From NCBI GenBank assembly GCA_020846375.1, contig JADLDZ010000081.1, positions 1 through 10,653 of the forward strand: 10,653 bases of DNA, written 5' to 3'. Source of the stretch: Nitrospirales bacterium (GTDB lineage Bacteria > Nitrospirota > Thermodesulfovibrionia > Thermodesulfovibrionales > Dissulfurispiraceae). This document shows positions 6,573-10,653 of this stretch, piece after piece. How positions within the stretch are numbered: position 1 is the first letter of the stretch; each line of letters starts with the position of its first letter. The notes beneath the pieces were generated by a model. The model did no database searches, had not been told where the DNA came from, and saw only the letters and a program-made list of their open reading frames with translations. The position numbers and the translations under genes were made by a program.

Positions 6573-8324
6573 GTGACTGTCGGCACATCGCTATTAGGCC
6601 AGCTGCTGCTGAAGGCCAGGCTCATCACGGAAGAGCAGCTCAACGAGGCTGTCCGCATTCAGAAATTGGAGGGGAAGAGACTCGGGTCCGTTCTCCTGAA
6701 GCTCGAGTATCTCAACGAGGAAAGCCTCATCACCTTCCTGAGCCGTCAGTACAACGCCCCTGCCATCAACCTTACGGACCACCGGATCGATACCAACCTT
6801 CTCAAGCTCATCCCCTACGAGACAGCGAGAAAGTTCCAGCTCATTCCCATCTCCAAGGATGGGGCGGCCCTGCGGATCGCCGTGGTGGACCCCTCCAACA
6901 ACTTCGCCATCGACGAGGTCCGGTTCCTCACCGGGATGAAGATCTCCGTGCATGTGGCGGCAGAGTCCGCCATCATGGACTCCATCGAAAAGCATTATCC
7001 CAGGAAGGATACGGCAAAGTCCGCCGCGGGCGCGGCCCCGAAAGGGAAGCCGGGGGAGAGCGTGGAGATGGACGATATGAACAAGATCATCGGCAGCGCC
7101 CTCGAGGAGCTGACTGTTGTCGAGGAGAGGGAGGACAGGGACGCTCCCCGGGAGATGGACGCCCCCATTGTGAAGCTGGTGAACGGAATTCTCATGAATG
7201 CCATCAACACCCGTGCCAGTGACATCCATATCGAGCCGGCCGAGACCCTCCTCAGGGTGCGGTACCGGATCGACGGTGTGCTGCAGCCGGTGCTGAAGCT
7301 CCCCGTGAAAATGAAGAACGCCCTCACCTCCCGCATCAAGATCATGGCCCACCTCGATATCTCGGAAAGGAGACTGCCCCAGGACGGCAGGATCAAGCTC
7401 AAGTTCGGCGAGGACAGGGAGATCGACTTCCGGGTTTCCACCCTCCCCACTCTCTGGGGGGAGAAGATCGTCATGCGGCTCCTCGACAGAGCGAACCTGC
7501 AGCTTGACCTTACCAGGCTGGGGTTTGACGAGAAGCCCCTCCAGGACTTCCTTGAAGCGATCGAGAGGCCCTACGGGATGCTCCTGGTCACCGGTCCGAC
7601 CGGGAGCGGGAAGACCACCACCCTTTACTCCGCCCTCTCCCAGCTCAATAAACCGGGGGTAAATATCATGACCGCGGAAGACCCGGTGGAGTACAACTTT
7701 TTCGGCATCAACCAGGTGCAGATCAAGGACGATATCGGGTTGAACTTCGCCTCCACCCTGCGCTCCTTCCTGCGCCAGGACCCCGACGTGATCATGGTGG
7801 GCGAGATCAGGGACTTCGAGACAGGGGAGATCGCCGTTAAGTCCGCCCTTACCGGCCACCTGGTCCTGAGCACCCTTCATACCAACGACGCGCCGAGCAC
7901 CGTGACGAGATTGATCAACATGGGGATCGAGCCGCTCATCGTCTCCGCCTCGGTGGTGCTGGTCATCGCGCAGCGGCTCGCGCGGAAAATATGCCCAAAG
8001 TGCAAGGAAGAGCATAAGGTATCGGAGGCCGCCCTCCGCAAGGCGGGGCTCGCCCCGGAGAGGGTGGCCGGCGCCGTGTGCTGTATCGGCCTGGGCTGCC
8101 CCGAGTGCAACAACACCGGGTACAAGGGGAGAGTGGCCCTTTATGAAGTGATGCCGATAAAGGACGAGTTGAAGGAGCTGATCCTCCAGGGCGCCTCGTC
8201 GGCGGAGATCAAGAAGGAGGCGGTCCGCCTGGGCATGGCCACCCTGCGACAGAGCGGCCTGAAAAAGGTACTTGAGGGCGTCACCTCCCTGGAAGAGGTC
8301 CTCAGGGTGACCTTTGAAGACTGA
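6573..8324 (+). CDS. pilB: Type IV pilus assembly ATPase PilB (GspE/PulE family)
   Basis: This 583-residue hexameric motor ATPase should power pilus extension at the inner membrane from the cytoplasmic side. The N-terminal MshEN/GspE-N domain carries two 24-residue motifs (7-30 and 36-59) separated by five residues; these bind c-di-GMP in family members. Here the central Gly of each is replaced (Arg16, Glu45) and the first motif starts with Leu instead of Arg. The ATPase core has Walker A GPTGSGKT (341-348), Asp box EDPVEY (369-374), Walker B around DPDVIMVGEIRD (403-414) and His box TGHLVLSTLHTND (427-439). A zinc tetracysteine is formed by C474, C477, C509 and C512. The in-frame TAG at 6567-6569 makes GTG 6573 the first possible start. 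GspE of type II secretion is the alternative, but sequence wording and length favour PilB. No pilT, pilC or pilin gene is nearby. Confidence 0.87.
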   Translation: MTVGTSLLGQLLLKARLITEEQLNEAVRIQKLEGKRLGSVLLKLEYLNEESLITFLSRQYNAPAINLTDHRIDTNLLKLIPYETARKFQLIPISKDGAALRIAVVDPSNNFAIDEVRFLTGMKISVHVAAESAIMDSIEKHYPRKDTAKSAAGAAPKGKPGESVEMDDMNKIIGSALEELTVVEEREDRDAPREMDAPIVKLVNGILMNAINTRASDIHIEPAETLLRVRYRIDGVLQPVLKLPVKMKNALTSRIKIMAHLDISERRLPQDGRIKLKFGEDREIDFRVSTLPTLWGEKIVMRLLDRANLQLDLTRLGFDEKPLQDFLEAIERPYGMLLVTGPTGSGKTTTLYSALSQLNKPGVNIMTAEDPVEYNFFGINQVQIKDDIGLNFASTLRSFLRQDPDVIMVGEIRDFETGEIAVKSALTGHLVLSTLHTNDAPSTVTRLINMGIEPLIVSASVVLVIAQRLARKICPKCKEEHKVSEAALRKAGLAPERVAGAVCCIGLGCPECNNTGYKGRVALYEVMPIKDELKELILQGASSAEIKKEAVRLGMATLRQSGLKKVLEGVTSLEEVLRVTFED

Positions 8325-8327
8325 GAA

Positions 8328-8362
8328 GGGGGAGCCGTGAAGCAGGAGATCGCTGTTCTCCC
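8328..8362. terminator. Weak hairpins between convergent pilB and HD gene
   Basis: The 38-base gap allows GGAGA (8345-8349) with TCTCC (8357-8361), or GGGAG (8330-8334) with CTCCC (8358-8362). The stems are only 5 bp and lack T-tracts, so termination here is plausible from context but poorly supported by sequence. Confidence 0.25.
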
Positions 8363-9562
8363 TCAGGTGTCGATGAAGTAATCGAAGATCTGTCCGAAAT
8401 CGAAGCCCGCAGTCACCCGCGTCCTGTAGAGGGCGTACAGGCTCTCCTTCCCTTCCACCAGGGGACGCGCTTTCACCCCGTGCTTTATCGAGAGGGAGGC
8501 CTCGATGAAGGCGGCAAGATGGTCGCACGCCTTGATCAGCTCGCCGTCCAGGGGGCAGAAAGCGTCATCGTTGAACCGGAGGTTGATCTCATCGCTGGTG
8601 GTCTTCGTGATGCCTTCTCCCTCTTTTTTTATTTTCGTTTCGAACTCGTTTTCGGTGAAATAGCGGATCTCCTCCCTCCAGGAGGCCGGCAGCAGGGGGA
8701 GCAGTTTCTCCTCCACCTGTATTTTCTCGTACTCCCTGATGATCTCCTGGAGCCCCTCGATGGACCCCTTGATCGGGGAGACGATATCCCGGGTAAGGAC
8801 CTCGGGGAGATCATGGAAAAGGGCGGCGAAGAAATTGTTGTAGGTCCTCCTGCGGCATGCCCCGATCTCCACGGAGCAGAAATAGGCGAACAGGGCGACG
8901 AGGAGCATATGCCCCAGGACCGAGGTCCTCGGGATCCGGGGGGATTGCGCCCATCGCTGCTGAAACCGCAATTGTCCGCAGAGGTCGATGAAGCCGTGGG
9001 ACTTCTTCCCGAGGGTGATCTTCTGGACGCCGATCAGGTCGTAATGGTCCTCGATCTGGTTCTCGATCTCCTCCTTCGTTTTTTCGATTCCGTAGATGAA
9101 CGGACAGGCATTGTAGATGATCTTGAACTCCCAGTTTGTCGCGAGATAATGGGCCGCCTTCAGGATCCTTTTTTCGAATTTTGCGTACTCACTGTCGAAC
9201 AGGTAACGGCGGAACTTCTCCCTGAAATCCCCTTTTATGCCCTGGATATCCTTGTCGAGCTGCTTCAGCACCCATTCGTTCAGCTCGCTTCCCTTTGTCG
9301 CCATCATGCGGTGGAAGACGGGCGGCTTGATATCGGTCAGGATCACCCGGTGCAGGAATTCGAAAATGCCCCCCTCGATGAGCCTGATCCAGTCGAGGGA
9401 GGTATCCCTGTGCGCCTCTTCGAACTTCGCCAGCACGTAGGCGATCACCATCTTGTGGGCCTGTTTATCCAGCTCCGTCAGTTCCACGGGGCGCACATGA
9501 TCGTTCCAGCGGAGAATGCTCGCCGCTTCAAAGAGTCGCTCTATCAATCCCTTCCGTATCAT
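8363..9562 (-). CDS. Tandem YfbR-type HD protein; first HD repeat degenerate
   Basis: At 399 residues this is twice the length of Escherichia coli YfbR (199), a metal-dependent 5'-deoxynucleotidase. The C-terminal half keeps the family pattern: His218, then His250-Asp251 in HDLPEVLTRDIVSPIK, Glu254, Asp259 and Asp347 in KACDHLA. The N-terminal half aligns with it without gaps over the first helices: His36, then E68-F69 in place of His-Asp within GIFEFLHRVILTDIKPPV, Asp77, and KAAHYLA at 135-141 with His138 where the ligand Asp should be. Both halves have exactly 32 residues between the first His and the HD position. Thus one half looks catalytic and the other structural. It is cytoplasmic, with no signal peptide. 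The substrate is unknown; nucleoside monophosphates are a family-based guess. The start is backed by AGAGG (9568-9572) five bases before the ATG and by a strong promoter. The HD_3/YfbR call is firm. Confidence 0.85.
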   Translation of the reverse strand: MIRKGLIERLFEAASILRWNDHVRPVELTELDKQAHKMVIAYVLAKFEEAHRDTSLDWIRLIEGGIFEFLHRVILTDIKPPVFHRMMATKGSELNEWVLKQLDKDIQGIKGDFREKFRRYLFDSEYAKFEKRILKAAHYLATNWEFKIIYNACPFIYGIEKTKEEIENQIEDHYDLIGVQKITLGKKSHGFIDLCGQLRFQQRWAQSPRIPRTSVLGHMLLVALFAYFCSVEIGACRRRTYNNFFAALFHDLPEVLTRDIVSPIKGSIEGLQEIIREYEKIQVEEKLLPLLPASWREEIRYFTENEFETKIKKEGEGITKTTSDEINLRFNDDAFCPLDGELIKACDHLAAFIEASLSIKHGVKARPLVEGKESLYALYRTRVTAGFDFGQIFDYFIDT

Positions 9563-9588
9563 GGAATCCTCTGTACCCGTAATGCCCT

Positions 9589-9597
9589 ATTATATCA
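9589..9597 (-). promoter_or_regulatory. Extended -10 promoter of the HD gene
   Basis: The minus strand reads TGATATAAT, a perfect extended -10 element (TGn plus TATAAT). No -35 match is found at 17 bases, as is usual for extended -10 promoters. Transcription would start near 9582, giving a leader of about 20 bases with AGAGG (9568-9572) before the ATG at 9562. Confidence 0.7.
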
Positions 9598-9600
9598 CAC

Positions 9601-9770
9601 AGGGGTTCTCCGGACGGTTCCGGGCGAGGACAAGAAAACAACTTCTAAAAAGCATTCCTTTCCAAGCAGGTACCCCCTGGGATTTTCTGAATACGCATCC
9701 TCCGACATGGGTCTGGGGGACCGCTCTTTCTTTGCGAGCGAATTGCCCCCTGATCTCAGGGGATCTCCTC
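9601..9770. other. Non-coding stretch with clustered hairpins
   Basis: The gap 9563-9966 holds no convincing gene. Within it, three neighbouring stems are visible: GGTACCCCC (9669-9677) with GGGGGACC (9715-9722), one bulged A; CGCTC (9722-9726) with GAGCG (9736-9740); and CCCCTGA (9747-9753) with TCAGGGG (9756-9762), perfect with a 2-base loop. The short frames here have no ribosome binding site or recognisable domain. It may be a structured RNA, a dispersed repeat or decayed sequence; I cannot tell which. Confidence 0.35.
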
Positions 9771-9772
9771 AT

Positions 9773-9844
9773 TCCCCTCCCTTGAGACAGGTGTTCACTT
9801 CTATGTGTCCCCTCCCTTGAGGGGAGGGGAGAAAGGGGAGGGTG
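9773..9844 (-). repeat. Intergenic hairpin/G-quadruplex repeat, copy C, with a half copy
   Basis: TCCCCTCCCTTGAG occurs twice (9773-9786 and 9808-9821). The second copy completes a hairpin: CCCCTCCC (9809-9816) with GGGGAGGG (9821-9828), 8 bp, loop TTGA. The plus strand of 9821-9842 contains four G-runs (4, 4, 4 and 3 Gs) with loops of 1, 5 and 1 bases. Read on the minus strand, the order is C-rich box CACCCTCCCC (9835-9844) then hairpin, the same design as copy A. The half copy lacks the second arm. Confidence 0.6.
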
Positions 9845-9904
9845 CAGGGGCGAGAGGGTCCGGAACAGTGGATTTGGTGTCTTTACCGGCTGTATTATTC
9901 ATTT

Positions 9905-9919
9905 TGATAGGGTAGAATA
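9905..9919 (+). promoter_or_regulatory. Putative gdx promoter
   Basis: TGATAGGGTAGAATA contains TAGAAT (9913-9918, one mismatch to TATAAT) and differs at one base from the motif upstream of the kinase operon (6501-6515). A -35 box is not evident. The leader would be about 40 bases, too short for a known guanidine riboswitch. Confidence 0.45.
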
Positions 9920-9966
9920 AGGAAGAAACAGGATCCCGGAAAAACAGCAGAAAGGAGCGGAACACC

Positions 9967-10284
9967 ATGGCCTGGCTCTCCCTCTTCGTTGCAGGACTTT
10001 TCGAAACGACGTGGGCCATTGGCCTTAAATATAGTGAGGGGTTCACCCGGCTTTGGCCGAGCCTCCTCACTGTCCTTGCCATGGCTGCCAGCTTTTTCTT
10101 TCTGTCCCAATCGCTGCGTACCATCCCGGTCGGCACGGGATATGCGGTCTGGACAGGTATAGGAGCGGTGGGGACGGCTATTCTTGGGATCCTGCTCTTC
10201 TCCGAACCGGCATCCTTTCTACGGCTGGCCTGCATCGGCCTGATCGTGGCCGGGATCACCGGGCTCATGCTGGCCTCCCCGTAA
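9967..10284 (+). CDS. gdx: SMR-family exporter, Gdx/SugE type
   Basis: The 105 residues form four hydrophobic segments (about 2-20, 30-50, 57-78 and 84-103), the whole fold of a small multidrug resistance protein that works as an inner-membrane antiparallel dimer driven by proton entry. Glu13, the essential carboxylate, is present in AGLFETTWAIGLKY, with Trp16, Ser42, Tyr59 and Trp62 at the positions of the Gdx substrate site. RLWPSLLT and GTGYAVWTGIGAVGTAI are Gdx/SugE wording; EmrE-type proteins differ there. Family members export guanidinium, and some pass small quaternary ammonium compounds. AAAGGAG (9951-9957) lies nine bases before ATG. I found no guanidine-I, -II or -III riboswitch pattern in the 125 bases upstream, which is unusual but not rare for this family. 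It stands alone rather than in a paired SMR operon. Confidence 0.92.
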   Translation: MAWLSLFVAGLFETTWAIGLKYSEGFTRLWPSLLTVLAMAASFFFLSQSLRTIPVGTGYAVWTGIGAVGTAILGILLFSEPASFLRLACIGLIVAGITGLMLASP

Positions 10285-10291
10285 CAGGCTG

Positions 10292-10310
10292 AAGGGGAGA
10301 AGCCCCCCTT
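10292..10310 (+). terminator. Possible gdx terminator hairpin
   Basis: AAGGGG (10292-10297) pairs with CCCCTT (10305-10310), starting eight bases after the gdx stop. No T-tract follows, so it may block exonucleases or end transcription weakly. The next 110 bases are clearly AT-rich compared with the rest of the window and contain no gene. Confidence 0.35.
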
Positions 10311-10424
10311 GCGGAAAAACAAGTGAAAAAGCGAAAGAATGAAAAGAAATACAAATAAAGACTAATTTAATCTTATTTGGTCTGAAATCAGCAAAAAACC
10401 GCTGAAAATGAAGAGGACCCGCCT

Positions 10425-10453
10425 TTGTAATCCCCGTCTTTTCGATATATGAT
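10425..10453 (+). promoter_or_regulatory. Putative sigma-70-type promoter of hsp20
   Basis: TTGTAA (10425-10430), a 17-base spacer and TATGAT (10448-10453). Transcription would begin near 10460, about 20 bases before the start codon. No CIRCE operator and no clear sigma-32 element was found, so heat control, if any, is not explained by this segment. Confidence 0.45.
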
Positions 10454-10479
10454 TAAAGTATGAAAGGGGGTGCATGATA

Positions 10480-10653
10480 ATGACAGGCACGAAAGAATTG
10501 GTCAAAACCGACCGATCCAGGATGCTGACACCTTTTGACGAGCTTGAAAGGTGGTTCGAAACCATGTGGTCGAGGCCTTCTTCGCTGTTCGGTTCCTCAT
10601 TGTGGCCCGCGAGCCGCCTCATGGATATGAAGGAACTCTCTCCTTCGGTGGAC
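10480..10653 (+). CDS. Small heat shock protein Hsp20/alpha-crystallin family, N-terminal part
   Basis: The gene runs off the window; 58 codons are visible and open. The segment MLTPFDELERWFETMW followed by ELSPSVD near the end is the usual N-terminal region of bacterial Hsp20 chaperones, placed just before the alpha-crystallin beta-sandwich (which normally opens with a PSVDIYE-like strand). These ATP-independent holdases bind unfolding proteins in the cytoplasm as large oligomers. Two in-frame ATGs are possible. I chose 10480 because AAGGGGGTG (10464-10472) lies seven bases before it but only one base before the ATG at 10474; the alternative adds Met-Ile. The crystallin domain and C-terminal IxI motif are outside the window, so the call rests on the N-terminal pattern. 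Confidence 0.8.
   Translation, partial: MTGTKELVKTDRSRMLTPFDELERWFETMWSRPSSLFGSSLWPASRLMDMKELSPSVD

Noticed and set aside
6594..8528. A 644-codon open frame on the minus strand opposite pilB
   Set aside because: It lies antisense to a clear PilB and shows no domain or plausible composition.
9516..9785. Short frames on both strands in the 9563-9966 gap (89 and 60 codons)
   Set aside because: Neither has a ribosome binding site or any recognisable domain, and they overlap the HD promoter and hairpins.
8480..9820. A 446-codon open frame on the plus strand opposite the HD gene
   Set aside because: The minus strand encodes a recognisable HD protein with promoter and ribosome binding site; the plus frame has no recognisable domain.
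9840..9966. Guanidine riboswitch upstream of gdx
   Set aside because: A CGAGAG and a GTCCGG string recall the guanidine-I class, but the other conserved blocks are missing, and no ACGR-loop pair (class II) or class III core is seen.
9801..10322. A 173-codon minus-strand frame over gdx
   Set aside because: It is antisense to an unmistakable Gdx protein, and its end is only the translated G/C-rich repeat.

Overview
This GC-rich, gene-dense window carries seven protein-coding genes, of which the first and last run off the edges. No rRNA, tRNA, CRISPR array, transposase or phage gene is visible. The gene mix suggests an anaerobic environmental Gram-negative bacterium, for example Nitrospirota or Desulfobacterota: an ADP-forming acyl-CoA synthetase beside a DRTGG protein, a very long hybrid histidine kinase, a PilB ATPase, a Gdx transporter and Hsp20. 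That placement is an inference and is weakly held.

Layout. (1) 2-2461, plus strand: the C-terminal part of an ADP-forming acetyl/acyl-CoA synthetase, then a phosphotransacetylase-N-like P-loop/DRTGG protein behind a hairpin-rich leader. (2) 2471-2542: a convergent junction with two perfect hairpins, one overlapping a minus-strand G-quadruplex motif. (3) 6386-2606, minus strand: a two-gene signalling operon. The first gene is a kinase of about 1138 residues with Rossmann, GAF, PAS, HisKA, HATPase, REC, REC and degenerate GGDEF domains. The second is a single-domain DivK-like receiver overlapping it by 11 bases. (4) 6573-8324, plus strand: PilB, divergent from the kinase and possibly leaderless. 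(5) 9562-8363, minus strand: a YfbR-type HD protein made of two HD repeats, the first having lost its metal ligands. (6) 9563-9966: a 404-base non-coding stretch with a strong extended -10 promoter, several hairpins and a second hairpin/G-quadruplex repeat. (7) 9967-10653, plus strand: a Gdx-type SMR exporter, an AT-rich spacer, and the start of an Hsp20 gene.

How the parts may fit together. The kinase-receiver operon resembles a Caulobacter divK/pleD module with PleD (REC-REC-GGDEF) fused to its own kinase and given an N-terminal nucleotide-binding Rossmann domain. Its GGDEF domain has lost active-site residues but keeps the inhibitory c-di-GMP site. PilB, transcribed away from it, begins with two MshEN-type c-di-GMP motifs, each with its central glycine replaced. 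A redox- or nucleotide-sensing pathway acting on type IV pili through c-di-GMP is therefore a reasonable hypothesis, but nothing here proves it. The most unusual items are the Rossmann-kinase fusion, the tandem HD protein and the hairpin/G-quadruplex intergenic repeats.
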